Shown: positions 26,025 through 35,645 of the stretch, in pieces
Layout of the letters: each line of letters opens with the position of its first letter
Numbering within the stretch: position 1 is the first letter of the stretch
Assembly (NCBI RefSeq): GCF_016522065.1
Contig: NZ_JAEHFV010000001.1
Span: forward strand, 868,001-932,000
Length of the DNA: 64,000 nucleotides
Reading direction: 5' to 3'
Origin: Flavobacterium agrisoli
Lineage (GTDB): Bacteria; Bacteroidota; Bacteroidia; Flavobacteriales; Flavobacteriaceae
The notes under the pieces: generated by a model
The model's database searches: none
Seen by the model: only the letters and a program-made list of their open reading frames with translations
What the model was told of the DNA's origin: nothing
Program-made: the position numbers and the translations under genes

Positions 26025-27992
26025 ATGAGCGCATCGCATAAAAACTTACACAGTAAGTTAACTTTAGGGGGATTGTTAATTACACTTGGAATAATTTATG
26101 GAGATATTGGTACTTCGCCGCTCTATGTAATGAAAGCCATTTTAGGAACTCATATTATCGACACAGACATTGTTTTAGGTGGAATTTCCTGTGTTTTTTG
26201 GACCTTAACACTTCAAACAACTATAAAGTACGTTGTTATCACATTAGGAGCCGATAATCATGGAGAAGGCGGAATTTTTGCGCTTTATGCATTAGTCAAA
26301 AAAACTAAAATAAAATGGTTGATAGTCCCCGCTATCATTGGAGGTAGTGCCTTGTTAGCCGATGGAATTATAACGCCACCCATTTCTGTTTCTTCTGCCG
26401 TTGAAGGTATTCGGACTTATTATCCCGACATAAATACTGTTCCAATTGTTATTACCATTTTAGTTATTCTTTTTGCCATACAACAGTTTGGAACAAAATT
26501 AGTGGGGAAATTTTTTGCTCCCATGATGTTGGTTTGGTTTACCATGTTAGGAACACTCGGGATTATTCAAGCCGTTAAATATCCTGAGGTTTTTAAAGCC
26601 ATTAACCCTTATTATGCCTATCATTTGCTTTCCATACATCCCGACGGATTTTTTGTTTTAGGATTTGTTTTTTTATGTACAACGGGTGCCGAAGCTTTGT
26701 ACTCTGACATGGGACATTGCGGCCGAAAAAACATTCGAGTAAGTTGGATTTTTGTTAAATCGGCATTGGTATTAAATTATTTTGGTCAAGCGGCTTATTT
26801 AATTCATCATGAAGGCCAAACCTTGCAAGGTTTAGGTGGAAAAAATGGCAATCCGTTTTATTTGATTATGCCCGATTGGTTTCAACCTTTTGGAATTGTT
26901 ATTGCTACTTTAGCAGCCGTTATTGCCTCTCAAGCTTTAATCAGTGGATCGTTTACTTTAATTAACGAAGCGATGCGCTTGAATTTTTGGCCAAAAGTTC
27001 AAATCAAATACCCTACCGAAGTAAAAGGACAACTTTATATCCCTTCTATCAACTGGTTATTATTATTAGGATGTATTGGCATTGTGCTGCATTTTGAAGA
27101 ATCAGGAAATATGGAACATGCTTATGGTTTAGCCATTATTTTATGCATGATTATGACTACTATTTTACTGAATTTTTATTTGATAATGAAGCGTGTAAAA
27201 CTGTATTTTATGGTTCCGCTTATTACCATTTACTTAGCAATCGAATTTAGTTTCTTATTTGCCAACATCACCAAATTTAGCGAAGGTGGTTATGTAACTT
27301 TAATTATTGCCTTAATTTTAATTGCAGTGATGACAACTTGGTTTTTGGCTAAAAAAATCAACAAAAGTTATACTAAAATCATCAAAATTGAAGATTATAA
27401 AAGGGTTATTACCGAGTTAAGCGCCGATTTATCTATCCCTAAATACGCTACGCATTTGGTTTACTTAACGAACGCCAATAGTGTAGATGAATTAGAAGAA
27501 AAAGTAATTTATTCCATTTTACAAAAAAGACCCAAAAGAGCCGATATTTACTGGTTTGTTCACGTAAATATTTTATCCGAACCTTATAAAACACAGTATA
27601 AAGTTACCGAAATTGCCAAAGATGATATTTATCGAATCGATTTTAATTTAGGTTTTAGAGAGCCTACTAAAATCAATTTGATGTTTAGAGAAGTTATAAA
27701 GGATATGGTAAAAAAAGGTGAAGTTGACGTTAGAAGTCGTTATGAATCATTGAATAAAAACAACATTATTGGCGATTTCAAATTTGTTTTATCCGAGAAA
27801 TTTTTATCGAATGATAACGAATTGAAATGGCACGAAAATATTATTATGAATTCCTATTTCTTCATAAAAAAATTAAGCCAATCTGAAGAAAGTGCTTTTG
27901 GGTTAGACAGTAGCTCGGTTAAAGTAGAAAAATTTCCAATGGTACTTCATACTCCCGAAAACATAGGCCTTACCCGTATCAAAAGCAATTAA
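26025..27992 (+). CDS. kup: Kup-family potassium uptake transporter
   Basis: 655 residues. GIIYGDIGTSPLYVMKAI at the N-terminus, DNHGEGGIFALYALV and TTGAEALYSDMGHCG are signatures of KUP/HAK K+/H+ symporters. Twelve membrane helices fill residues about 10-440. A soluble C-terminal domain of about 210 residues follows, as in E. coli Kup. Monocistronic, between two terminators. Confidence 0.96.
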   Translation: MSASHKNLHSKLTLGGLLITLGIIYGDIGTSPLYVMKAILGTHIIDTDIVLGGISCVFWTLTLQTTIKYVVITLGADNHGEGGIFALYALVKKTKIKWLIVPAIIGGSALLADGIITPPISVSSAVEGIRTYYPDINTVPIVITILVILFAIQQFGTKLVGKFFAPMMLVWFTMLGTLGIIQAVKYPEVFKAINPYYAYHLLSIHPDGFFVLGFVFLCTTGAEALYSDMGHCGRKNIRVSWIFVKSALVLNYFGQAAYLIHHEGQTLQGLGGKNGNPFYLIMPDWFQPFGIVIATLAAVIASQALISGSFTLINEAMRLNFWPKVQIKYPTEVKGQLYIPSINWLLLLGCIGIVLHFEESGNMEHAYGLAIILCMIMTTILLNFYLIMKRVKLYFMVPLITIYLAIEFSFLFANITKFSEGGYVTLIIALILIAVMTTWFLAKKINKSYTKIIKIEDYKRVITELSADLSIPKYATHLVYLTNANSVDELEEKVIYSILQKRPKRADIYWFVHVNILSEPYKTQYKVTEIAKDDIYRIDFNLGFREPTKINLMFREVIKDMVKKGEVDVRSRYESLNKNNIIGDFKFVLSEKFLSNDNELKWHENIIMNSYFFIKKLSQSEESAFGLDSSSVKVEKFPMVLHTPENIGLTRIKSN

Positions 27993-28001
27993 AAATACAT
28001 C

Positions 28002-28026
28002 AAACGCTCTTATTAAAAGGGCGTTT
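28002..28026 (+). terminator. intrinsic terminator after kup
   Basis: A 10-bp stem with one G-U pair (28002-28011 with 28017-28026) and a six-T run. Confidence 0.8.
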
Positions 28027-28093
28027 TTTATGAGTTTAAAATTAATAAAATTTGGGATTTTAATTAAAAATTTAAGTTTCAATCAATATATAG

Positions 28094-28101
28094 TACCTTT
28101 G
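28094..28101 (+). promoter_or_regulatory. -7 element of the RsmB-type methyltransferase gene
   Basis: TACCTTTG, exact TAnnTTTG match, 17 bases before the ATG at 28119; the same octamer precedes truA. Confidence 0.55.
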
Positions 28102-28118
28102 CACCTCAATACATTCAA

Positions 28119-29333
28119 ATGAGATTACACAGAAATTTAGTTTATACCACCATCGATTCTTTAAATGCAATTTTTAATGAAGGAGAATATGCCGATAAAG
28201 TGGTGGCTCGTGCTTTAAAAAAAGACAAACGTTGGGGAAGTGCCGACCGAAAATTTGTTGCCGAAACCATTTACGAAATTGTAAGATGGAAACGTTTATA
28301 TGCTGAAATTGCTGAAGTTAGAGAACCCTACGATCGCGATAATTTATGGCGAATGTTTGCTGTATGGGCAGTTTTACGTGGCTATCCTATTCCAGACTGG
28401 AGGCAATTAGAAGGAACGCCCGAGCGTAAGATTAAAGGTCGTTTTGATGAACTATCTAAAAAACGAGTTTACCGCGAATCTATTCCGGATTGGATGGATG
28501 AATTGGGCGTGAAAGAATTGGGCGAAAAAACGTGGACAACCGAAATTGCTGCTCAAAACCAGCCAGCTAAAGTTATTTTAAGAGTGAATACTTTAAAAAC
28601 GACTAAAGAAAAATTACGCGCTATTTTGATGGATGCCAACATCGAAACCGAATTTTTAAAAGACCAACCGCAAGCTTTGGTATTGAAAGAAAGAGCTAAT
28701 GTATTTTTAACCGATGCTTTTAAACAAGGTTTGTTTGAAGTACAAGATGCAAATTCACAATTGGTCGCTGCATTTTTGGATGTAAAACCAGGAATGCGAG
28801 TGGTAGATACTTGCGCTGGTGCGGGTGGAAAAACGCTTCATATTGCTTCGTTAATGGAAAATAAAGGGCAATTAATTGCCATGGATTTGTACGAAAGTAA
28901 GTTGAAACAATTGAAATTGAGAGCCAAAAGAAATAGTGCTTTTAACATCGAATATCGAATTATCGATTCAACAAAGGTGATTAAAAAATTGCACGAAAAA
29001 GCGGATCGTGTTTTAATTGATGCGCCTTGTAGTGGTTTAGGCGTTTTAAAACGCAACCCTGATAGCAAATGGAAATTGCAACCTGAATTTATTGATAACA
29101 TTAAAAAAGTACAAGCCGAAGTTTTAGAAAGTTATTCTAAAATAGTAAAACCAGGAGGAAAGTTAGTTTATGCTACCTGTTCTGTTTTACCTTCCGAAAA
29201 TCAAGAGCAAGTTGAAAAATTCTTAAAAACCGAAATTGGTAAAGAATTTAAGTTTGTAAAAGACCAAAAAATGCTTGCTTCCGAATCAGGTTTTGATGGC
29301 TTTTATATGGCCTTATTAGAGCGAAAAGCTTAA
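28119..29333 (+). CDS. RsmB/NOP2-type rRNA m5C methyltransferase
   Basis: 404 residues. The SAM-binding motif is VVDTCAGAGGKTLHIASLM. The two cysteines of the m5C methyltransferase mechanism are Cys304 in APCSGLGVLKRNP and Cys354 in YATCSVLPSENQ. The N-terminal region (about 1-150) is helical and matches the RsmB-associated NusB-like part only loosely. The expected activity is cytosine-5 methylation of 16S rRNA; the target base (967 as for RsmB, or another) is not decided by the sequence. Confidence 0.9.
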   Translation: MRLHRNLVYTTIDSLNAIFNEGEYADKVVARALKKDKRWGSADRKFVAETIYEIVRWKRLYAEIAEVREPYDRDNLWRMFAVWAVLRGYPIPDWRQLEGTPERKIKGRFDELSKKRVYRESIPDWMDELGVKELGEKTWTTEIAAQNQPAKVILRVNTLKTTKEKLRAILMDANIETEFLKDQPQALVLKERANVFLTDAFKQGLFEVQDANSQLVAAFLDVKPGMRVVDTCAGAGGKTLHIASLMENKGQLIAMDLYESKLKQLKLRAKRNSAFNIEYRIIDSTKVIKKLHEKADRVLIDAPCSGLGVLKRNPDSKWKLQPEFIDNIKKVQAEVLESYSKIVKPGGKLVYATCSVLPSENQEQVEKFLKTEIGKEFKFVKDQKMLASESGFDGFYMALLERKA

Positions 29334-29349
29334 AATTAATAGCTAAATA

Positions 29350-29386
29350 AAAAAAACGAGCAACCACTTGGATTGCTCGTTTTTTT
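29350..29386. terminator. bidirectional intrinsic terminator
   Basis: A stem of 14 bp including A/T runs (29350-29363 with 29373-29386, core CGAGCAA/TTGCTCG), between the methyltransferase gene and the convergent comM. Confidence 0.88.
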
Positions 29387-30922
29387 TTATCCCAGCCAGC
29401 CATCTCGATCCAAACTTCGGTATTGAATGGCTTCGGCTATGTGGGTTGCAGATATAGCTTCGGAATTGTCTAAATCAGCGATTGTTCTGGAGACTTTTAA
29501 GATTCGATCATAAGCTCTAGCTGATAAATTCAGTCTTTCCATTGCATTTTTTAATAAGTTTTTGGAATTCTCGTCCAATTCGCAAAACTCTCGAATTTGG
29601 CGCGTACTCATTTGAGCGTTGTAATGAATCGTATCTGAATTCTCAAATCGTTTCGATTGTTTATTTCTCGCCTCAATAACACGTTCCCGTATTGCTACGC
29701 TGCTTTCGCCTTTTTGATTATCGGCCAGTTTTTCAAATGGTACAGGCGTTACTTCTATATGAATATCGATACGATCTAACAAAGGACCTGAAATTTTACT
29801 TAAATAACGTTGCATTTCGTGTGGAGAAGCACTTTGTGGTACATTTGGGTCGTTAAAATAACCGCTCGGACTCGGATTCATACTAGCAACTAACATAAAA
29901 GAGGACGGATAGGTAACTGTAAATTTAGCTCTTGAAATCGTTACTTCTCTATCTTCTAAAGGTTGCCGCATTACTTCAAGAACATCTCGTTTAAATTCGG
30001 GTAATTCATCCAAAAACAAAACCCCGTTATGAGCCATCGAAATTTCGCCTGGTTGAGGATAACTCCCCCCTCCTACTAAAGCCACATTTGAAACCGTATG
30101 ATGCGGTGAACGAAACGGACGTTGATTCATTAATCCTACTTCTTTTAATTTGCCAGCGACACTATGAATTTTAGTTGTTTCTAAAGCTTCACGTAAGGTC
30201 ATGGGCGGCAAAATACTAGGTAACCGTTTGGCTAACATTGTTTTTCCTGCTCCAGGTGGCCCAATTAAAATAATATTATGGCCGCCGGCAGCCGCAATTT
30301 CCATACATCTCTTAATCGATTCTTGTCCGCGAACATCGCTAAAATCAAATTCAGGAAAATCTAAGGTTTTGAAAAATTCAGTGCGGGTATCAATTTTAGT
30401 AGGTTCTAAATTTCCTTTTCCTTCTAAAAAATCAACCACTTCTTTTAAGTTTTGAACACCATAAACATCCAATCCACTTACAATTGCAGCTTCTTGAACA
30501 TTTTCAAGAGGAAGAAAAAAACCTTTAAAACCTTCTTCTTTTGCTTTAATAGCAATAGGCAGAGCGCCTTTTATAGGCTGCAAACTCCCATCTAATGAAA
30601 GTTCTCCCATTATTATGTATTGATCAATTTCCTTCGCTTTAATTTGATTAGACGCTTCTAAAATTCCAATTGCCAAAGTCAAATCATAAGCCGAACCCTC
30701 TTTACGTAAGTCGGCAGGTGCCATATTAATAGTAATTTTTTTTCCCGGCATGGTGTAACCATTATTTTTTAACGCAGCTGCAATTCGGTAACTGCTTTCT
30801 TTAATGGCATTATCGGGTAAACCAACCAAATGATAACCAATCCCTTTATCCATATTAACTTCAACTGTAATCGTAGTAGCTTCTACACCAAAAACAGCAC
30901 TTCCAAAAACTTTTACTAACAT
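29387..30922 (-). CDS. comM: YifB/ComM-type AAA+ ATPase (Mg-chelatase-like)
   Basis: 511 residues. The N-terminal ChlI-like domain (about 1-170, with [13 protein letters not shown] and [14 protein letters not shown]) precedes an AAA+ core. The core has Walker [16 protein letters not shown], Walker [11 protein letters not shown] and the insert [19 protein letters not shown]-terminal Mg-chelatase-like helical domain completes it. In naturally competent bacteria ComM is a helicase for branch migration of incoming DNA. The gene is widespread also in non-competent species, so competence is not implied. Confidence 0.94.
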   Translation of the reverse strand: MLVKVFGSAVFGVEATTITVEVNMDKGIGYHLVGLPDNAIKESSYRIAAALKNNGYTMPGKKITINMAPADLRKEGSAYDLTLAIGILEASNQIKAKEIDQYIIMGELSLDGSLQPIKGALPIAIKAKEEGFKGFFLPLENVQEAAIVSGLDVYGVQNLKEVVDFLEGKGNLEPTKIDTRTEFFKTLDFPEFDFSDVRGQESIKRCMEIAAAGGHNIILIGPPGAGKTMLAKRLPSILPPMTLREALETTKIHSVAGKLKEVGLMNQRPFRSPHHTVSNVALVGGGSYPQPGEISMAHNGVLFLDELPEFKRDVLEVMRQPLEDREVTISRAKFTVTYPSSFMLVASMNPSPSGYFNDPNVPQSASPHEMQRYLSKISGPLLDRIDIHIEVTPVPFEKLADNQKGESSVAIRERVIEARNKQSKRFENSDTIHYNAQMSTRQIREFCELDENSKNLLKNAMERLNLSARAYDRILKVSRTIADLDNSEAISATHIAEAIQYRSLDRDGWLG

Positions 30923-31074
30923 ACCTCTTTTAAAAATTCAATCAAATCTACTAAAAAAATTAACAAAATTAATCTTATATATAAATTATGGTAATTGTAG
31001 AAATTTTACGATAAAAAACACAACATTAAGAACTGACTTTTAAATACTTTTAACACAAACATAATCCACTTAAC

Positions 31075-32277
31075 ATGAACTTAAAATCGGGGTTGCCTTT
31101 TTGGCTCATAAAAAACGGTTTAGCAAAAGATTATCGCACACTTGATATCAATACCGAAACAGAAGTATTAATAATTGGTTCTGGAATTACTGGCGCATTG
31201 TGCGCCCATTTTTTATGCGAAGCGGGCGTAAAATGCATTATTGTAGATAAACGAATGGCTTCAACTGGTAGCACCACAGCTAGTACAGCTCAGTTGCAAT
31301 ATGAAATTGACACTTATCTTTTTGAATTAATTGAAAAAATTGGAGAAGAAAAAGCCGTTAAAGCCTACCAAAAATGTCTAGAATCCATCTATACTTTAGA
31401 GAAAATTATCAAAAAATTAAAAATAGACGGTAATTTTGAATGGAAATCCAGCTTGTATTTAGCTTCAAATGCAAAGGATTTTAAAGAGCTTGAAAAAGAA
31501 TACAAAATTCGAAAAAAACACAAACTCCCAGTAAAACTTCTTAACCAAGAAGAATTACAAAAGAAATTTAATATCCGACGAAAAGGGGCTTTGTATAACA
31601 ATTGTTCTGCACAAATTGATACATTTAAACTTTGCACTGAAATTTTAAATTACCACAAAAAAAAATCGGGTTTGGTCGTTTATAGTCATACTGAAATCAC
31701 TAAAATAGTAAGCAAAAAAGACGAAATTTGGGCCTATACGAAGAAAAAAAATACCATTAAAGCCAAAAAAATTGTTGCTGCACCGGGCTTTGAATCGGAA
31801 ACATTGCTCAAAGAAAAAGTGATGCAACTCAATTCGACTTACGTAATTGTAAGCAAACCCATGAAAGACGAATTTTTGTGGAAAGAACGCTGTTTAATTT
31901 GGGAAACGGCGCGACCTTATTTGTATATTCGAACAACTCAAGATAACCGAATTATGGTAGGAGGTTTAGATGAAGAATTTCAGGATCCCGAAAAGCGCGA
32001 TGCTTTAATGGATGAAAAAAACGAAGCCATTATAAAAAAATTCAAAAAATTATTTCCAGATTGCCCCATAGAAATCGATTTTTATTGGTGTGGTACCTTT
32101 GGAGAAACCCAAGACGGCTTGCCTTACATTGGTGAACACAAAGATCATCCTAACATGTATTTTGCTTTAGGATATGGCGGTAACGGAATAACTTTTAGCG
32201 TTATAGCTGCCGAAATAATTACAGATTTATATTTAGGAAAAGAAACCGATTCGTCTATTTTTTCTTTTGAAAGGTAA
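31075..32277 (+). CDS. DAO-family FAD-dependent oxidoreductase
   Basis: 400 residues. The FAD-binding dinucleotide fold is at about 28-60 (EVLIIGSGITGALCAHFL, then an acidic VDKR). STGSTTASTAQLQYEID and the C-terminal GLPYIGEHKDHPNMYFALGYGGNGIT are typical of the DAO/GlpD/PuuB superfamily that oxidises amines, D-amino acids or sugar acids. It lacks the Rieske domain of related fusion proteins. It lies 322 bases before the symporter-racemase operon on the same strand. With two racemases there, a D-amino acid or amine substrate is plausible but not shown. Confidence 0.85.
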   Translation: MNLKSGLPFWLIKNGLAKDYRTLDINTETEVLIIGSGITGALCAHFLCEAGVKCIIVDKRMASTGSTTASTAQLQYEIDTYLFELIEKIGEEKAVKAYQKCLESIYTLEKIIKKLKIDGNFEWKSSLYLASNAKDFKELEKEYKIRKKHKLPVKLLNQEELQKKFNIRRKGALYNNCSAQIDTFKLCTEILNYHKKKSGLVVYSHTEITKIVSKKDEIWAYTKKKNTIKAKKIVAAPGFESETLLKEKVMQLNSTYVIVSKPMKDEFLWKERCLIWETARPYLYIRTTQDNRIMVGGLDEEFQDPEKRDALMDEKNEAIIKKFKKLFPDCPIEIDFYWCGTFGETQDGLPYIGEHKDHPNMYFALGYGGNGITFSVIAAEIITDLYLGKETDSSIFSFER

Positions 32278-32385
32278 TTTTAAATAGAATTTTAGCTTTT
32301 CATTAAGTACTATTTTTTTATTGTAAAATGCTCCATATTTTATGATTTTTTAGATGTATGTATCTTCTTGATACTAGCTCTTAAC

Positions 32386-32415
32386 TTGGATTTTGGATAG
32401 TTTTTCTTATATTTG
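32386..32415 (+). promoter_or_regulatory. promoter of the symporter-racemase operon
   Basis: TTG (32386-32388), 19-base spacer and TATATTTG (32408-32415). This is the best full match to the Bacteroidota promoter (TTG-N17-23-TAnnTTTG) in the window. Confidence 0.65.
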
Positions 32416-32522
32416 CAAATATCTAAATGATTTTTATCGCAAATAATGTTGTAAAAAGGACACATTATTTCATCTAATTTTCGATTTCATTTTCTAGAAA
32501 TCAACTTAAAAATCAACACATT

Positions 32523-32550
32523 TTGCGGCCTAAAACCGCAACTTTTTTTT
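32523..32550 (+). terminator. terminator-like hairpin inside the operon leader
   Basis: Stem TTGCGG/CCGCAA (32523-32528 with 32536-32541), 7-base loop, then C and eight T. It lies about 105 bases downstream of the promoter and 50 bases before the symporter ATG. That position fits an attenuator, or the 3' end of a short leader RNA. Confidence 0.6.
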
Positions 32551-32599
32551 GCCTACTGGAAAAATTCCTTAATCAGGCTGTAATAATCAAAATAAAAAG

Positions 32600-34066
32600 A
32601 TGCACGTAATCGATTATGTAATCTTCGTTATTTACATGCTAGCTATGTTAGGAGTTGGCTTGTATTTCTTTAAAAAAAACAAAACTTCTGAGGACTTTTA
32701 CGTAAGTGGCCGAAGCATGAGCAGTTGGCATATTGGTTTATCGGTAGTGGCTACCGATGTTGGAGGCGGATTTTCAATTGGTCTTGGCGGACTCGGGTTT
32801 ACAATGGGACTTTCGGGTTCGTGGATGCTTTTTACAGGATTAATTGGCGCTTGGCTTAGTGCCGTTTTTTTAATTCCAACGATAAGTAAACTGGGTCATC
32901 AACATAAATTTTTCACTTTTCCTCAAATTTTTAATCATTTCTATAATTCAAAAGTGGCTTTTTTAGCTGGGATAATCTCCGCCATTGGCTACATTGGTTT
33001 TACAAGTTCGCAAGTTTTAGCCGGAGCAAAATTAGCCTCAGCCACAATTGATGGTTTAAATATTCAAACAGCTTTAATTGTAATGGGCGTTATTGCAGTT
33101 GCTTATACGTCAATTGGCGGACTCAAAGCGGTAATTTACACGGATACCATACAGTGGCTAGTATTAATTAGCGGTTTGGTTTTTATCGGAATTCCGGTTG
33201 CCTACAATGCTGTGGGTGGTTACGAAGCAATAAAAGCCTCATTACCTGCTTCCTATCTTAGTTTGACTAACGTTTCGGGTTATCAAATTTTAAACTGGGC
33301 TATTACAATTATTCCGATTTGGTTTGTTGGAATGACCTTGTATCAACGAATTTATGCCAGCAAAAATGAAAAAGAAGCTAAAAAAGCATGGTTTATTGCG
33401 GGACTTTTTGAATGGCCAATAATGGCTTTTATGGGCGTTATTTTAGGAATGCTGGCCAAAGTAGCAGCCAACCAAGGATTATTTACCGGAATTGCAGATG
33501 CAAACAGTATGGATAGCGAAATGGGATTACCAATTTTGCTGAGTACTATTTTGCCAGTTGGTCTTTTAGGATTAATGTTATCGTCTTATTTTTCGGCTAT
33601 TTTATCAACTGCTGATAGCTGTTTGATGGCGGCCTCCGGAAATATTGTGACAGATATCATGTCGAAACTTTCGAAAAAAGAAATGAGTCATGCCAAATCG
33701 TTACAACTTTCTCAAATTGTAACACTTTCGGTGGGGGTATTCTCTATTCTAATAGCCTCCCAAATGCAAAATGTTTTAGAACTCATGCTTTACTCCTACG
33801 CTTTCATGGTTTCGGGATTATTTGTTCCAGTTTTGGGTGCGTTATTCTGGAAAAAAAGTCATCCTACTGCCGCATTTTGGAGCATGCTTTTAGGAGGAAG
33901 TACGACTATTATTCTGATACTAACCAAAAACAACTTATCTTTAAGTCATTCATTAACAGATAAATTAGATGCTAATATTTACGGTATAAGCATTTCTTTA
34001 CTCGCTTTTATCCTTTTATCACTTTATCATAATAAAAAAGAAGAAACAACATGGAATTTAAAATAA
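32600..34066 (+). CDS. sodium:solute symporter (SSS family)
   Basis: 488 residues with about 13 membrane helices. DFYVSGRSMSSWHIGLSVVATDVGGGFSIG, read in two overlapping parts (YVSGRSMSSWHIGLSV, ATDVGGGFSIGLGG), is the SSS signature. AILSTADSCLMAASG carries the Na+-site serines typical of PutP-like transporters. The substrate is likely an amino acid or small organic acid given the downstream racemases and amidohydrolase. It is first in a tight operon, with its 3' end overlapping the GNAT gene by 16 bases. Confidence 0.9.
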   Translation: MHVIDYVIFVIYMLAMLGVGLYFFKKNKTSEDFYVSGRSMSSWHIGLSVVATDVGGGFSIGLGGLGFTMGLSGSWMLFTGLIGAWLSAVFLIPTISKLGHQHKFFTFPQIFNHFYNSKVAFLAGIISAIGYIGFTSSQVLAGAKLASATIDGLNIQTALIVMGVIAVAYTSIGGLKAVIYTDTIQWLVLISGLVFIGIPVAYNAVGGYEAIKASLPASYLSLTNVSGYQILNWAITIIPIWFVGMTLYQRIYASKNEKEAKKAWFIAGLFEWPIMAFMGVILGMLAKVAANQGLFTGIADANSMDSEMGLPILLSTILPVGLLGLMLSSYFSAILSTADSCLMAASGNIVTDIMSKLSKKEMSHAKSLQLSQIVTLSVGVFSILIASQMQNVLELMLYSYAFMVSGLFVPVLGALFWKKSHPTAAFWSMLLGGSTTIILILTKNNLSLSHSLTDKLDANIYGISISLLAFILLSLYHNKKEETTWNLK

Positions 34067-34485
34067 TAAATCATACTACTGGCGAAAATAACATATACAA
34101 CAACAAAACGATTGCCGCATTTTTATATACACACTTAGAGCAATATGGCGACAAAATAGAAGATATTTTGAAATGCATCGATTATGTTATGAATCCAAAT
34201 AAAGGCGGTAATATCATTATTGGGTTAGATAATGATCGCATTGTGGGAGTTGTCATTTTAAATAATACGGGAATGAAAGATTACATTCCAGAGAATATTT
34301 TGGTTTACATAGCTGTCGATAATTCGCAACGCGGAAAAGGATATGGTAAAAAATTAATGCAAAAAGCCATTGCAACAGCCGAAGGAAATATTGCCCTTCA
34401 TGTTGAACCTGATAATCCTGCTTTGTTGTTGTATAAAAAATTAGGGTTTACCAATAAGTATTTAGAAATGCGATTAAATAAATAA
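34051..34485 (+). CDS. GNAT-family N-acetyltransferase
   Basis: 144 residues. The acetyl-CoA-binding motif A is VYIAVDNSQRGKGYGKKLMQKAI (Q/RxxGxG/A core NSQRGKGYGKKL). EPDNPALLLYKKLGFTNK is the usual C-terminal motif. It overlaps the symporter gene by 16 bases and precedes an M20 deacylase by 5 bases. It may acetylate the amino acid that the M20 enzyme deacylates, or a related amine. The substrate is unknown. Confidence 0.88.
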   Translation: MEFKIINHTTGENNIYNNKTIAAFLYTHLEQYGDKIEDILKCIDYVMNPNKGGNIIIGLDNDRIVGVVILNNTGMKDYIPENILVYIAVDNSQRGKGYGKKLMQKAIATAEGNIALHVEPDNPALLLYKKLGFTNKYLEMRLNK

Positions 34486-34490
34486 AACTC

Positions 34491-35645
34491 ATGGAATCTG
34501 ATTTTCTAAAAATAAACGAACTAATTTCTTTACGAAAAAAATTACATCAATTTCCGGAATTATCAGGAAAAGAAGCTAATACAGCAAAAATTATTCTTTC
34601 TTTTTTAGAAAAATACCCCCCTGATGAACTTTTATCAAAAGTTGGAAAAACCGGAATTATAGCTACTTATTTAGGTAAAGAAAAAGGAAAAACCGTTTTA
34701 TTTAGATGCGAATTGGATGCTTTACCCATTGACGAAAAAAATGACTTTCAACATCGTTCTCAAATAAAAGGCATTTCGCATAAATGTGGGCACGATGGAC
34801 ATATGGCCATTTTATGCGGATTAGCAATGCAATTGCATTTTCAAAAACCTCAAAAAGGAAAAGTCGTATTGCTTTTTCAACCTGCAGAAGAAAATGGTTT
34901 AGGAGCCAAAAAAATCGTAAACGATTCGCAATTCAAAAAAATCAAACCCGATTTTGCTTTTGCGTTACACAATTTACCAGGTTATTCCAAAAACCAAATT
35001 ATCATTAAAAATGGCACTTTTACCTGCGCTGTAAACAGTATTATTGTTCAGTTGAAAGGTGTTACTTCACACGCTGGTGAACCCGAAAAAGGCATCAATC
35101 CTGCTTTGGCATTAGCCGAAATTACCACACAATTTCTGGCGTTTACACAAACAGATATGACTAAAGAAAATTTCTGCATTGTAACGCCCATTTATTCCTC
35201 AATGGGAAAAAAAGCGTACGGGGTTTCGGCAGGAGAAGGCGAAATTCATTTTACGATTCGAAGCAACAGTAACAAACAAATGCAATTTATCGAAAAGAAA
35301 TTGGAAAAAGTAGCCCTTTCTATCGTTGAAAAATACGGACTTATAACAACCTTAAAATGGGCACAAAGCTTTCAAGCGAATGAAAACAATTTAGAAGCCG
35401 TTACTTTGATTGAAAAAGCGGCTTTACAAAAAGATTTTTCTATTCAAAAAAAGGAATTCCCATTTACCTGGGGAGAGGATTTTGGTTTGTTTACCCAACG
35501 GTTTCCCGGCGCCATGTTTGGACTTGGAGCAGGAATTGAAACTCCCGCTCTTCATCATCCCGATTATGATTTTCCAGACGAAATTATAGCCACGGGAGCG
35601 ACCATTTTTTACGAAATAAGCAAACAAATTACCAATGCATACTAA
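34491..35645 (+). CDS. M20-family amidohydrolase (N-acyl amino acid hydrolase-like)
   Basis: 384 residues. M20D metal motifs are present: HKCGHDGHM (Cys99, His101, His104), LLFQPAEENGLGAKK (Glu133/134) and a conserved terminal HHPDYDFPDE. The dimerisation domain lies at about 185-300. Relatives hydrolyse N-acetyl or N-acyl amino acids, hippurate, or indole-acetyl conjugates. It lies between an acetyltransferase and alanine racemase genes, so an acyl-amino acid is the likeliest substrate. Its 3' end overlaps alr by 11 bases. Confidence 0.88.
   Translation: MESDFLKINELISLRKKLHQFPELSGKEANTAKIILSFLEKYPPDELLSKVGKTGIIATYLGKEKGKTVLFRCELDALPIDEKNDFQHRSQIKGISHKCGHDGHMAILCGLAMQLHFQKPQKGKVVLLFQPAEENGLGAKKIVNDSQFKKIKPDFAFALHNLPGYSKNQIIIKNGTFTCAVNSIIVQLKGVTSHAGEPEKGINPALALAEITTQFLAFTQTDMTKENFCIVTPIYSSMGKKAYGVSAGEGEIHFTIRSNSNKQMQFIEKKLEKVALSIVEKYGLITTLKWAQSFQANENNLEAVTLIEKAALQKDFSIQKKEFPFTWGEDFGLFTQRFPGAMFGLGAGIETPALHHPDYDFPDEIIATGATIFYEISKQITNAY

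Larger units (their letters stand above)
32278..32599 (+). other. 322-base leader region of the symporter-racemase operon
   Basis: No ORF of note. It contains a good promoter (32386-32415) and then a leader of about 180 bases. Within the leader lies a stem-loop with an eight-T run (32523-32550), described separately, and a short GGAA/TTCC hairpin before the ATG at 32600. Confidence 0.6.

Noticed and set aside
31075..32277. Flavoprotein as a Rieske-fused glycine oxidase type
   Set aside because: The protein ends right after the FAD-domain motif; there is no Cys-x-His...Cys-xx-His Rieske segment.
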